Notes under the pieces: generated by a model
What the model was told of the DNA's origin: nothing
Databases searched by the model: none
Seen by the model: the letters and a program-made list of their open reading frames with translations, nothing else
Shown here: piece after piece, positions 12,111 to 23,180 of the stretch
Layout: each line of letters opens with the position of its first letter
Position numbering within the stretch: position 1 is the stretch's first letter
Assembly: GCF_017591425.1 (NCBI RefSeq)
Contig: NW_024465885.1
Coordinates: 33,922,501 to 33,986,500, forward strand
Source: Ochotona curzoniae
Taxonomy: Eukaryota > Chordata > Mammalia > Lagomorpha > Ochotonidae
Length of the DNA stretch: 64,000 nucleotides
Direction: 5' to 3'
Position numbers and translations under genes: made by a program

Positions 12111-12554
12111 CTAAATGCCCCCTGGATCAAAGAGAGAATAAAAAGCATGTCAGCCTGTGGCCTGAGTGACAGTCTGGAAAAAAAACACATCATCAAGGTG
12201 ACAGGATCAGTAAAAGGGGTTTCTAAATTGTCATTGGTCTCAATTTCTTTCCTACATCTAAGAGAAGAATTCATGGATGTTTACACTGATTAGATTTGAG
12301 CCATGGAAGGTGTGTGTTGGACTACAGAGATGACGTGGAATCTGTCTAATTGGAAAATGAAATCTGCCCCAAATAAATGTAGTGGGAGATCACTGAGGAC
12401 GTAGGCGTTAGAAAGTGAGCAAGCAAAGAAATATGCTGAGAGTAACTGAGTTAGATTAAACATCTGCTCTAGGAATCACTGAACCATCTTTGGACATTAT
12501 CAAGCTAACCTTAGTTTGCAGTTTCTACCTTTCTTAGCTACTTATCTATCTCTG

Positions 12555-12600
12555 GTTCCTATTTTTCTTTTTCTTTTTCTTTCTTTCTTTTTTTTTAATT
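12555..12600. repeat. (CTTT)n pyrimidine tract
   Basis: Imperfect CTTT and T-run sequence immediately left of a long inverted repeat. Confidence 0.8.
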
Positions 12601-12604
12601 TCTG

Positions 12605-12699
12605 GCAGAAGAAATATACTTTTTAATCAAGGTGAAATGAGGCAATTGATGAAAAATAAGTTTGCCCTTACTAGTTCACCTTGATTCCTTTTCTTCTGC
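12605..12699. repeat. Imperfect inverted repeat / hairpin, about 95 bp
   Basis: The left arm GCAGAAGAAA (12605-12614), AATCAAGGTGAA (12625-12636) and GGCAA (12641-12645) pairs with TTGCC (12662-12666), TTCACCTTGATT (12675-12686) and TTTCTTCTGC (12690-12699). The nested order is preserved, with an asymmetric bulge between the two outer blocks. This could be a small palindromic DNA-transposon relic, a foldback of a duplicated sequence, or a pre-miRNA-like hairpin. I recognise no known family. Confidence 0.8.
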
Positions 12700-12825
12700 A
12701 ATCTGTTGTGCTTTGAATGTATTACTGGTGAAAACCAACATGTTTGAAGATAGGGTTGTGTTCCCATTAGTAGTTTACATTGTCAGTATTCCCTTTGTTC
12801 TCCCACTGGCAGATTTTGGACTCTG

Positions 12826-12850
12826 AGTGTGTGTGTGTGTGTGTGTGTGT
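12826..12850. repeat. (TG)n microsatellite
   Basis: Uninterrupted GT run of about 12 units. Confidence 0.92.
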
Positions 12851-12884
12851 TTTGAGACAACCTAGCACAAACAATCAAGAGAAC

Positions 12885-13062
12885 AGAATTTAGACTCTAG
12901 GACAGGCTGCCTGGTGTTTAATTCCAACTCTTCCAGTTATTCCAATGGTGTAACTAAAATCACATTATGCAGCTTTATTGTGCCACAGTTTATTGACTGT
13001 AAAAAGGATGCACAACAAAAATTACCTACCTCGTGGGTCTTGTGAGACATGATAGAGTTTCA
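12885..13062 (+). repeat. MIR SINE
   Basis: Forward MIR with all main blocks in order: AGACTCTAGGACAGGCTGCCTGGTGTTTAATTCC, TCTTCCAGTTATTCCAATGGTGTAAC, TGCCACAGTTTATTGACTGTAAAAAGGATG and ATTACCTACCTCGTGGGTCTTGTGAGA. An ancient, immobile relic. Confidence 0.88.
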
Positions 13063-14575
13063 TAATTCACTAGACAGGTTCTGTAAAATTATAATTTGTA
13101 TTATTGTAAATGGGAGTTCTGGTAAACTGGATAGCATTTTATTAACAATCTTAGATCCAAGAGCTTATATATTTATATTTTTAGAGAGTGTAAAACTACT
13201 ATCTAAAAGCTTTTATAGTTGCTTTCCTCTCTGGATTTAAAAGAAAAGAAAGCCATTATAAAAGAAACTCAGGCAGTGAAAAATGTCAGGGGGTTCCTTT
13301 AGCAGTGAGTGATAGCTTAGAGAAAGCCACCTTGAAAGTTATTTGAGAAAAATATACAGAACAGGTGGACTATGTGACCTGCTTGCCCTGTGAAAATTGT
13401 ATTTGAAATGACCTGAATCTCAACCTGAGAATTTTGAAAATGACAAATTATGCTCATTTGGCTTGTAATGATGTTCTGATTACAGGCTATAAGAACAATG
13501 ATGGATTTCCTTGACTTCGTTTCTTAATGTTTTCAATTCTGTTGTGACCTTCCCATATTCAATAATGAAGCAATGTTTTCAGAGATGAATAAAAGTTCCA
13601 TAATTACACTTTTAAATATATGCTCTGATTCCTAGTAATTCGAAAACTTGCATGTTTTATTTTATATATTTCCATTATATATGCCTTGATTCTTATGATA
13701 TGTGCTTAATTTATTTTTTAAAAATGACAGAAATGTTTAAAGAATTGTCTGATTCTTTTTTTCTTTGGTAGGTTGTGTTCAGCTGGGTAAGCCAGACATA
13801 TTCTAGATATGTTTATATAATAGATACTGTATTTTCTTCATTTTAATTATTTCCTTTATTAGTGATCCATTTTACATTGTCAAAGTTTATTAAGCTGCAT
13901 TGCAAGAATCATAAAGCCAACCACTGGGGAGACAAATGTGAAAAGGCAGACAAGGTCACTGACTTTATGTTGTTTACAACAGAAAGTTGCCATATCCATG
14001 AAGCTGGAACTAATGATAAAAAGAATCTTTCTTTTATGATTTGATGGCATGGAGAGACAGTGTGTTCGCTGACCTAAGGAAAATGGAACAGAGGACTGAT
14101 ACTCAAAATTTGAAGAGGTAGAAGCAAATGAGTGTGAGAAAGAGAAGCAGAGGTGGGATGTAAGTCATGACCATGCTCTCCAAACACAGCATGAACGAGC
14201 CTGATCCCAAACACGGTGGGAACCAAGGCCATGTCTGGTGTACATATAAGGAGGTGACTGGAATGTTGACAGATTTTGTTCACTGCAGCAGTACAAACTG
14301 AAACCAAATGGAAAACGATTAAGAGTTAATCAGAAAACATGAACACAGACAGTACACATAGATATTTGTTACAACATGTGTGAACCTGATCCAGAGAACT
14401 GAGATATTTGCTGGAGTGAGATTAAATGTCAAAGTGAGTTCTGAACTTAGACGATATCAAAATAAAGCTAGAAAAGCAGAATTATCCCTACAGGGATAAG
14501 AATGATGGGGGATGTAAATAAAACTAAAGTGAGTGAGGGATGATTTCAACATAAGCAGAATTCATGAAGAAATTG
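13063..14575. other. AT-rich unique DNA, no gene seen
   Basis: No recognisable repeat or exon. Frames at 13049-13240, 13862-14044 and 14074-14307 (minus) are 60-77 codons, with no familiar motif. Confidence 0.5.
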
Positions 14576-14897
14576 CAGGTAGACGTCCTGCGTGGTAGCC
14601 AAGCAGCTAAAGTCCTCCCCTTGCACACGCCGGGATTCCATATGGACGCAGGTTCTAATCCTTGTGGACCTGCTTCCTGTGTAGCTCCCTGCTTGTGACC
14701 TGGCAAAACAGTCAAGGGTGTCCCACAGTCACCAATGTGGGAGACCCAGAAGAATCTCCTGGATTCTAGTTTTGGTGCGGCGCAGCTCCGACCATTGTGG
14801 CTACATGGGAAGTGAATCATCAAATGGAAGATCATCTTCTCTGTCTCTCCTCCTCTCTGTATATCTTACTTTCCAATAAAAAAATAAAATGAATCTT
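14576..14897 (+). mobile_element. CSINE, moderately diverged, host of a nested insertion
   Basis: Plus-strand C repeat. The head is GTCCTGCGTGGTAGCCAAGCAGCTAAAGTCC, followed by CCGGGATTCCATATGGACGCAGGTTCTAATCC (B box), CTGCTTGTGACCTGGCAAAACAGTCAAGG, GTGGGAGACCCAGAAGAATCTCCTGG and TGTATATCTTACTTTCCAATAAAAAAATAAAATGAATCTT. Its A-rich tail is split by a young CSINE, and the remainder resumes at 15249-15266. Confidence 0.93.
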
Positions 14898-15233
14898 TTT
14901 TTTTTTTTTAAAGATTTATTTTTATTATTTTTTCATTGGAAAGGCGGATGTACAGAGAGAGGAGAGAGAGAGAGGAAGATCTTCCGTCCGATGATTCACT
15001 CCCCAAGTGAGCGCAACGGGCCGATACTATGCCGATCCGAAGCCAGGAGCCTCTTCCGGGTCTCCCGCATGGGTGCAGGTTCCCAAAGCTTTGGGCCGTC
15101 CTCCACTGCTTTCCCAGGCCACAAGCAGGGAGCTGGAAGGGAAGCGGGGCTGCCGGGATTAGAACCGGCGCCCATATGGGATCCCGGGGTTGCAAGGCGA
15201 GGACTTAACCACTTGCGCCACCGCGCCGGGCCC
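14898..15233 (-). mobile_element. Young CSINE inserted in the tail of an older CSINE
   Basis: Full-length, reverse orientation: T-rich tail, AAAGATTTATTTTTATTATT, GGAAAGGCGGATGTACAGAGAG, GTCCGATGATTCACTCCCCAAGTGAGCGCAACGGGCCGATAC and the head CACTTGCGCCACCGCGCCGGGCCC. The 15-bp duplication aataaaatgaatctt is at 14883-14897 and 15234-15248 and was taken from the host SINE tail. This fixes the order of insertion. The 95-122-codon frames on both strands are SINE read-through. Confidence 0.97.
15156..15166 (-). promoter_or_regulatory. Pol III B box of young CSINE
   Basis: GGTTCTAATCC on the minus strand matches the tRNA-type B box GGTTCRANNCC. An internal promoter element of the SINE; activity is not known. 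Confidence 0.7.
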
Positions 15234-15266
15234 AATAAAATGAATCTTAAAAAATAAAAAAAAAAA

Positions 15267-17325
15267 CGAGAAAAGAAACTGTAGATTGTTATCAGCAGCA
15301 CAAATTTAACAGTTACTGCTAATGCGATGATTGGGCTTTGATGAGCTAAAACATCAGCGTCAGGATTCGATCTGTATATTTCAGTGTCACAGCATATTGG
15401 TACAGAATGTTAGATTAGATCGTTGTACATCTGAAAGATATGGAAATCTCTTACACACTTTTCAATCTTCTTTAAACTAGCTTCTCTACTTAAACTACTT
15501 AGATTTGAATTAGGTTATACTGACAAACAAAGCCAATTAACTTTTAATTGAAAGATTACTGAAATCTTAATTTTATGTTATTCTTCCTTATTCATTTTGG
15601 CCACTTGTAGCAGGAAAAATGTTTCGTATCAAACCAATCTGTTCATAATCACACATATTCTAATGTAATTGGATAAAATATGAATTTGGTTATATAATAT
15701 TGATATATTCATTAGATTATTTCATACCTTAATATTTAATCAAATGTCCTATATCTTCTGACATGTCTGAGCTATAGCTACAGGAAGAAAGGGTAATTCA
15801 CTTTACTCATTATGGGCAGGAAAGTTAAGTGAAGTATGGCCTTTTCTAATAATGGTGGCCATCACAATGTAAATCTAATCAATAAACCGCAAAGAACATT
15901 TGAAAATAGGTGGAAAAAATACTTAGGCCTATGTCAGTTAATAAATCTTTCTGTGTTTAGAAAATTCCTACATACTAATAGTCTTGCATTGCTATCTTAG
16001 ATTAAAAAATATAATTGCTATAATTAACAGTGAGCTTAAAATGTCTTTGTTACTTCTACTGACAAAGTTTTGGTGACTTATTTTACTGTGTGACATGTTT
16101 CATCTCCATTTGAGAAAATTAAAGATAATAAATTTTGAGCACCCCTAAAATCATAAGGAGTAAAAATATGATAGTAAACATAACCCCATTACATTTTACA
16201 AGCATCTACTACTATATGATTTAGACCTGTAAAATAACAAATTAGAATATCTCAGACTGTGCTTCCATAACAATCATAATTACAGATAGTGTACACATTT
16301 AATTTTGCCATGTGGATCATTTCTTTAGTTCTGCAGGAAAAATGCATTCTAGGCTAGTGATTTTGAAGTATATTCATTGGTAATAGACTTCTTCAAAAGC
16401 TTTGGGGAAAATGAAGTTAAAAGATAATTGTTTCCATCAGGTAATGGATAGTTTAGTGGTTATATTATGAAAATGACTAAACTCACAGAGGCAAGATGTG
16501 TAACTTCTCCAGAATCATTTAACTCAGAAACTCAAAGCTGCTGTGATCCTATTCACAGAGCTGTGTACACGGATGTTTCTTTAAAATCTAATAGCAGCAT
16601 AGTGTTAATTATATATAGCGCCTATATTGCAAATTTACAAAATTAAAATAAAAATATAATGAACATTTACAGAATAGTTAATTATATTTTACTTAATATT
16701 TTAAAGTAACTGACAAATAAATGTACATGTGTAAGGCATACAGTGTTGAAATATGAGTGCACTGTGTATCGATTGTCACAATCAAATTAATTAGTATGAA
16801 TTTCCACCATTACTCATGATGTTTATTGGATTGACTGAACTTATTTTTATTTCATATCTGATAAATCTATTTCCTTGATTTTCAACTCCCAACAGCAACT
16901 ATTCTACTCCAGTTTACAACAGCACTATTTTAAATTTGACATTAAATTCAGGCACATAGTATTTCTACATTTATTTCCTCACTTGAATACAATAATACAA
17001 TGCATCTATATGCATCTATGGAATTGCGACTAACTAAAGGGATTAAGATGTTACCGTGAGTTATAATGACATTATAGCGGTCATTGTAGCAATAAACAAA
17101 TGGAGAAGCTGAAGTACTGCTCATCTATAGTGCTATATTTTTGTAGGACAATAACTAGAACTGTCAAGATGTAGGGAATGTAAGAAACAAGAAATGGATA
17201 ATTCTATGAAATAAAATAGTACTAAAAAGGTCATTAAAATTACAACACATTAATTCATGTTAGTAAATGTCTCTACAAAAAGCTTTTGGATATGCATCTT
17301 ACCAAATATCTATACAAAGTGCATA
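15267..17325. other. AT-rich unique DNA, little recognisable
   Basis: Apart from a possible MIR piece near 16.5 kb, I see no repeat or coding frame over about 2 kb. Confidence 0.5.
16470..16572 (-). repeat. Possible MIR fragment
   Basis: ACTCACAGAGGCAAGATGTGTAACTTCTCCAGAATCATTTAACTCAGAAACTCAAAGCTGCTGTGATCC follows the antisense MIR core order (CAGAGAGGTTAAGTAACTTGCCCA...CAGAGCTGGGATT). Strongly diverged. Confidence 0.45.
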
Positions 17326-17327
17326 CA

Positions 17328-17615
17328 CTTGGGGCCAGCACTGTGGAAGAGCATGTGTAGTGTCCCCCATGTGTTCAGGCTTCTCTGTTTCTGATTCAAT
17401 TCCTTGCCAATGGCCTGCAAAAGTATCAGAAGCTGGCCCAAGCATTCACGTGGAAGATGCAGAGGAAATCCCTTGCTCCTGATTCATCTTGGCACACCCA
17501 CATGATTTCAACCATTTGAGGAATGAACCAGATTGCAGACCCTTCAGTATCTCTGTTATTCTGTCAGTAAGTCTGCCTTTCAAACAAACAAACAAAAAAA
17601 TAAATAAATAAATGC
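17328..17615 (+). mobile_element. Old CSINE
   Basis: The head CTTGGGGCCAGCACTGTGGAAG is of the rabbit-type C repeat. It continues with GATTCAATTCCTTGCCAATGGCCTGCAAAAGTATCAGAAGCTGGCCCAAGC, TGGAAGATGCAGAGGAAATCCCTTGCTCCTGA, ATTTGAGGAATGAACCAG and GTCTGCCTTTCAAACAAACAAAC, ending in an AAATA tail. Confidence 0.88.
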
Positions 17616-18840
17616 ATGTATGGGAACAAAAAATTCAGTTAGAAACCGAGTTTTTTTTTTTAACTCAAGAGGAAAAGCACAATAATTAGGTGAATGTGCA
17701 CTTTTCTTTTGAAAGATCAGTATATTTTTGTAATATTATGACAGGTGATTCTGCTGCAGCAAATCATTGCAAGGATGCAAAATTCTAAATTGATATTGGT
17801 AGAACACCATTAGGTTTTTATAGAATAAGTGCAAAAAACAAAATCAAGAATCTGGAAGAGATTTTCTCTTCCACATAAAATGATAAAAGAAGATATGACT
17901 AAAATTATTCTGATGTGTTTGATCAAGTCACTCTTCAGCATGTGTTTTGACAGCATGTGCAATGCAGCAGATATGATTGCTGTAGCTGTTAAGCACAATT
18001 CATAGTGTGGAGACATGTTAATCAAGCTCTGGTAATATTTTCTCATTTCCTCAATGTTGTGCCTTCAAAATTGCCAAACCTGCAAAATAGGGGACTTAAT
18101 ATGAAAGAAAATTATATGACCTAAGCTCATTATGTTCTAAGAATGGAGGGATCATTGATAAGTTGAAAGTATTGATGAATGTCTGTATTATAATGATTAA
18201 AATAATATGATTTATAAAAATATATTAATGGTTTTAATCAAAAAATATTTACACTCTAGTTCAGAGCATGAAACATTTGAGAACCTTATTGTTTTGAATT
18301 CAAATTTAACACCCTCTGGCATGGGCAAGTTTCTGTGGAATATAGACTGGATAAGCCACAATGAGTTCCTATCTTAAAGTAATTTCTGCTCTTGTTCCTG
18401 GAATTTATATATGATCAGATGTCTACTCATTTCTGGAAATTGCCTAAACTACAGTCACATCTTCCCTGGGGCAACTTGCTTGAAATAACTGATTGGAGGA
18501 GGATAAAATATATAATCATTTCATTTGAAGCAAAATAGCTGTTGAACCTTTCAGTTTCTGTTCCCCTTTTGGAAGTTGTTGAACCATTGGAGCGCCATTC
18601 TGGGCCACATTTGAGTTTTTCCTTCTTGCCAGTCATTTAGTGCTAACTTGCTTTCCACATGTATTTAATATTTTACAGTAAATGTCACTGTAGTCTATTT
18701 GAAGAGAATCCAAATTGTGACATAACATTTATGGAACACATTACAAATTTGTCCTCAATATCTAGTGTCACCAGATCAAATTCTGAAGTAGCCAGGTGGT
18801 TTGCAACTTGTTCAGTCAATTAGTTGATGTTTAAAATATT
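17616..18840. other. Unique DNA with two unrecognised minus-strand frames
   Basis: Minus frames at 17810-18046 (78 codons, starting MRKYYQSLINMSPHYELCLT) and 18427-18636 (69 codons, starting MTGKKEKLKCGPEWRSNGST) are less compositionally biased than most in this window, but I recognise no family in either. No splice or promoter context could be established. Confidence 0.3.
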
Positions 18841-18842
18841 AA

Positions 18843-19045
18843 TGGTGGCCTTCAGGCCTAGTGGTTTATGCTGTCACTTGCAACATTAGCATCTCATATG
18901 GGCTCAGTAATGGCCTGCCCAACTCGATGCCTAAAGAATTGTCAGCATAGGGTCACAGGAAACTCATCTTATAGCTAATTGGGAAAGTTGCTGGGAAGCT
19001 ACTGGAGGTAGAAGAGAAACTCTCAAATTCATTTAACTGGAACTG
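18843..19045 (+). mobile_element. Old CSINE, 3' part degraded
   Basis: GTGGCCTTCAGGCCTAGTGGTTTATGCTGTCACTTGCAACATTAGCATCTCATATGGGCTCAGTA preserves the C-repeat head and the CATCCCATATGGG block. The rest is only weakly recognisable (AGTTGCTGGGAAGC). Confidence 0.65.
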
Positions 19046-19393
19046 AGATATCAGTGAGGCATGATGAAGTAGAAGTCATGGCATATTTAATAACAAAAAA
19101 TTGAGCATGAATGCTATATCTGCAATTATTAACCGTGACTATTTCCCTTCATGTCGTAGCTTTTCTTCTGCTATAATATGTCAGTATTAGTGCTGCCTTT
19201 CTTATTTGGTTCATATCACTCCTTTTAGGATAGTATGGGTTCAATGTGTGTGAAAATGCTGCTACTTTTGTGTGTTTTCCCCTTCTTGTGCCACTTTCCA
19301 TGTACCATAAATGAATTCAGAATTGTTGAAAGTAGGAAACCCCCTAATATGTGTTTTTCACGCTTTAATATAGGTAACTGTATTTGATTTGAA

Positions 19394-19735
19394 TATTTGA
19401 AGATTTATTTATTTTCAGTTGAAAGGTGTGTGCATGTGTGTGTGTGTTTGTGTATGTGTGTGTGTGAGGAAGGGAGAGAGAGATAGAGGTAGATGGAGAT
19501 AGAGACAATGAGAGAAAAATTGGAAGGGAGATAAAGATCTTCTGTCTGTGGTCCACTCCTCAAATTGGCCAAATGGTAAGCATGTATCAAGAACTCCATC
19601 CACCCTACCCACATGGATGACAGATCCCAAGTACTGGACACAACTATCTACTGACGTCCCGGGCGCCAGAGCTGGAAGCAAGATGAGAAGATGAGGATAT
19701 GGGGATGCCAGTGTTGCACCTGCTGGTCCAAAATG
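19394..19735 (-). mobile_element. Old CSINE with microsatellite in its tail
   Basis: Reverse orientation: TTGAAGATTTATTTATTTTCAGTTGAAAGG, then a TG/GA-rich expansion, AAAGATCTTCTGTCTGTGGTCCACTCCTCAAATTGGCCAAATGG, CCCACATGGATGACAGATCCCAAGTACTGG and AGCTGGAAGCAAGATGAGAAG. The long SHTHTHTHT-type frames at 19365-19759 come from the (TG)n and are not coding. Confidence 0.78.
19424..19470. repeat. (TG)n microsatellite
   Basis: Imperfect TG run followed by GAGAGA/GATAGA tracts within the CSINE tail. Confidence 0.85.
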
Positions 19736-21580
19736 CCCAGTCCTTGTGCATTTTATCACAGGCTCATATTGTATAAGGTTTTCTTTGTCATTTAGATAAA
19801 TAATACAGAATACAATGAAGAGTTATGAGCTTTCAACTTGGCCAGCTTGTATTTAACTGAAAAGGAAATTTTACCAAAATGCATTAAGTTAAATGTTCTT
19901 ATTATGAATACAGAATGTCCTTATGGAAATATGAATCAAAGTGTTTTAGAAATTGTGCAGTAATCTTCCAGTTCAATTATCAAAATAAAATGCTAGCCAA
20001 CCAAGGCAAGCAGTGGAGGAAGAACAGTTTTTTCCACTCTGATGCTTATCCTCCTCATATTTTACTTTCTTCTCTGCCCTGTTAATTACTATATGTTTCA
20101 GAATTAAAGGTTGTACATATTCCTCAAAACTTGTGACTAATGTGATGCAATTTTCTCTTTCTTTTTATACACATGACAGGGTCCTAAGTCAGTTACACAT
20201 AGCTTGGTGTTGAACAAATACTAAATCCTTATTTTCTGAGTGAATAGCAACTTCAAAATATAGAACGCAGCATTAAAAAAGAGGTTTTGCTTTTATTTCA
20301 GAGGTAACAATAGGAACAAAAATGGAAGATTAACTTTGTACTATTCAATTAACAACTATAAGCAAATGCAATTAACTTATAGGTGGATTGATTTGCTGGA
20401 CCTGTACAATTTATATCTTCTATCCTAGAATCAATAGTTACTTCCTATTTTAAGTCCCCTGAATTAGATACATTATGTGATAACTGCAATATAGTGAAGT
20501 CTGGTTTTGTTTTTTTGTCTTATGGAAAAGGGCCAATCTTTTTTAATCAACAAGGAGCATCTAATTTATCTTGAGGTGACATCATAATCCAAGAATTATT
20601 CCATGGATGTAGTCTGGAGTTCTCACCTCCAGTCTACCTCCTGATTCCAATTCTGATTACCCATCTGAAGAGTCACTCCCTTTGAGGATAACTAACCTTG
20701 AAAATAGTGATTTTTGCTCAGAAGAGGAACCTAACCAAATTCAGATGCCTATACTTCAAAGAACCAACATAGGTACCAAGAACAAATTTGTTGTCAAAGA
20801 GTTGTCTGAAACACTTACAAAATGGTAATAAATGTGAGCTATTGATGTTATGGCACATGTATTTATTGCACTGTCCCATTGTTAGATACTGGCTTTTTAA
20901 TTTTAATTTTTATTTTAGTATTCATAGAACGGCATGCTCTGTTTCATTAATGGACATTGAAGAATAAATCAGCTAGAAAGATGATTCATACTGTTTTATC
21001 CTTTTTGGTTTACATATTAAATTAGGAGACTTTTCTACTACTGTGTCAAGACTACCCCAAAAAGAAAACTTCAATTTTTCTATTGCCCTGAGAGTCAAAA
21101 TAAATGGACAGAAAGAGAACGACATCCCAAGGTGAGGCTGAGTCTGAACAAACTCAGCTGACAGATCCAATAAATATGACATCCCAACTTGAGAATCCTT
21201 AAAGGATAAAGAGAAAAATGTAGTTTGAAATAGGGCAATTTACTTTGGATAACAATGAAATGGACTTTCAACTGATGTCAACGCTTGCTTCATACCAGGA
21301 AACACTGCATTTTGGTTCTCAGAAATCCCATGACTCATGTAGCTGATCAGTCCTCAGGAGTAGATTCTGAGAATTCCAAATGAGGCAAAACCGTATCTGA
21401 AACAAAATGACATTTTCATTGTATTTCATTAGTTTTTCTATTTTTTTTCAGGCTTTAAGAATAAAGGAGGTAGAAATGAATAGCTGGACATATAAAACTG
21501 TCAAATACAATTCCTAAGACCTTACAACTTTCTGGAAAACTTTTACTAAAGAATGCGTGCCAGAGAAAGTAAAGAGTATG
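19736..21580. other. AT-rich unique DNA, no gene seen
   Basis: No repeat or exon recognised. The minus frame 20973-21182 (69 codons) has no familiar motif. Confidence 0.45.
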
Positions 21581-21584
21581 ATTT

Positions 21585-21975
21585 TAACCAATGTAGTTCA
21601 CTGAGCATAATGGTGAAGTAATCCAGCTTCAGAAAGACAGATTTTCCCTGATTCGTGACAAATAATAATAAGCAAAATTCAAAAAATGCAGTGTGAATAA
21701 GCAAAATTGGCATTTTTATATTTCATTATTATTTATAACCTTCGTGTATACTCTTGAGGAACAGTACTTTTATTATTATGAAACTGTTTATTTAATGTAG
21801 GATTAAGTTTCTGATTATAATGAAAACAGAACAGAAGTCATTGTAAAAATTTTTAAAAATGAGGAAATGCAGGTGAGTAGAAGTGAGAACAGAGGGTAAG
21901 ATGGGAAGTATCATTTTGCTCTTAAAATTGTATGTATAAAGTACACAAAATGTGTTCCCTTTTTCAAGTAGAAAA
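21585..21975 (+). mobile_element. L1 3' UTR fragment
   Basis: Plus-strand L1 3' end. It has GTTCACTGAGCATAATG..CAGAAAGACAGATTTTCCCTGATTCGTGACAAATAATAAT, TCTTGAGGAACAGTACTTTTATTATTATGAAACTGTTTATTTAATGTAGG and a purine-rich stretch with GGGAAGTATCATTTTGCTCTTAAAATTGTATGTATAAAGTACACAAAAT. It is 5'-truncated and no ORF2 reading frame remains. Confidence 0.72.
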
Positions 21976-22960
21976 AACTGAAATATGTATGTTCTCTTTT
22001 ACTTAGGATTGTGCAGTCCTCTGTTTATCAGAGAATCATTGGGTAAAATAGTGACAGGAATCAAAGCATGATTCTATTAAAATATTTTTGCTAAATGTGA
22101 GCCTTCGTTTTTTCAAAACTCAGCTCCCCAACATGCTTTCATTATATCATTTAGCAATGAAATTAGCCTGTACGAATGCACATGCAGACTCTTCATTAAC
22201 ACTCTCTGCACCCTAAAGTATAAATTCTTGGGTACAGTGACAATGGGTCTCCTGCTGTATCTGTCACAGAGCGTAGAGATGAAAAAATACGTTTTTTTGT
22301 TTTAAAATATTTCTTCCATCCTAAATATTGTAGCAATGATAATGTACACTGAAGTATAATGAAAGTGACTTCTAGAATTTGTTAACACTCTATGTTCAGA
22401 TAATTGAGTCTTTTTCCATTGAGTGATAACTTTCCATTTTCATCCCATTCCTTGATCCTACTTATTTATATTTCAAGGGATATTAAAAGTTACAAGAAGC
22501 AGAATTTTCATTATGAGTGTATTCTTCAGTGAAGACAAAGATTTTTGGGGCTTATGTGAAATAGTTGATTCCTAACATAGAGAGGAATCCTCTCAAGGCC
22601 AGGATCGTGACTTATAAAGCACCCTCTGTGTTTCTAGGAGCAAAGACTCTTAATGCAGAAATATTATCTGCTATGAGAATTGTCAGGCAAATGGCAGAAT
22701 TACAAAATAATGAGTCTATGTCCTAATACTCATAGCACTATTCATGTAAATACTACTCAAGAGTGATCCATGACATGAAATACTGATAAGGGCTAATGAC
22801 AGAATCTGCATTCTTCAAGCAAAGTAAAATCAACAGAAGTTTCCAGAAGTGGTGCTAGATGATAACGCTAGGTTATTTACTTAAGCTCCCTAAAATAGAG
22901 ACACGGTGTAGTTCAAATAAATGGTTTTTAATATGTATCACGTTAATCTTTTATATCACA
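21976..22960. other. AT-rich unique DNA, no gene seen
   Basis: Nothing recognised. The frame 22859-23077 runs into a MIR and is not supported as coding. Confidence 0.45.
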
Positions 22961-22961
22961 G

Positions 22962-23180
22962 GCTGGGGTTGGAGTCAGATAATTTGCATTAGAAATCATA
23001 CATGGCCACTCAACAGTTTTGTGAGTTTTTGTGAATCAGTGTGGCTAATGCCTCAGTTTGCTGTTAGGTCAACCTGATGATACTGGTTCTCTGTCTTTCA
23101 AAAGTGTAGCCATGATGATTAAATAAGTCAAGCAATGCAAAACATTTAAATAAGTGCATGGAATATGGAATGTGTGCAGT
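22962..23180 (+). repeat. MIR SINE
   Basis: Forward MIR: GGGGTTGGAGTCAGATAATTTGCATTAGAAATC, TGTGGCTAATGCCTCAGTTTGCTGTTAGGTCAACCTGATGATACT, CATGATGATTAAATAAGTCAAGCAATGCAAAACATTTAAATAAGTGCATGGAATATGG. The last block matches the MIR 3' part (GAGGATTAAATGAG...AAGCGCTTAGAACAGTGCCTGG). Confidence 0.85.

Noticed and set aside
14889..15301. Three overlapping frames of 95-122 codons on both strands
   Set aside because: They are translations of a young CSINE with a defined target-site duplication.
19365..19759. Minus frames rich in His-Thr repeats
   Set aside because: Produced by the (TG)n microsatellite within an old CSINE tail.
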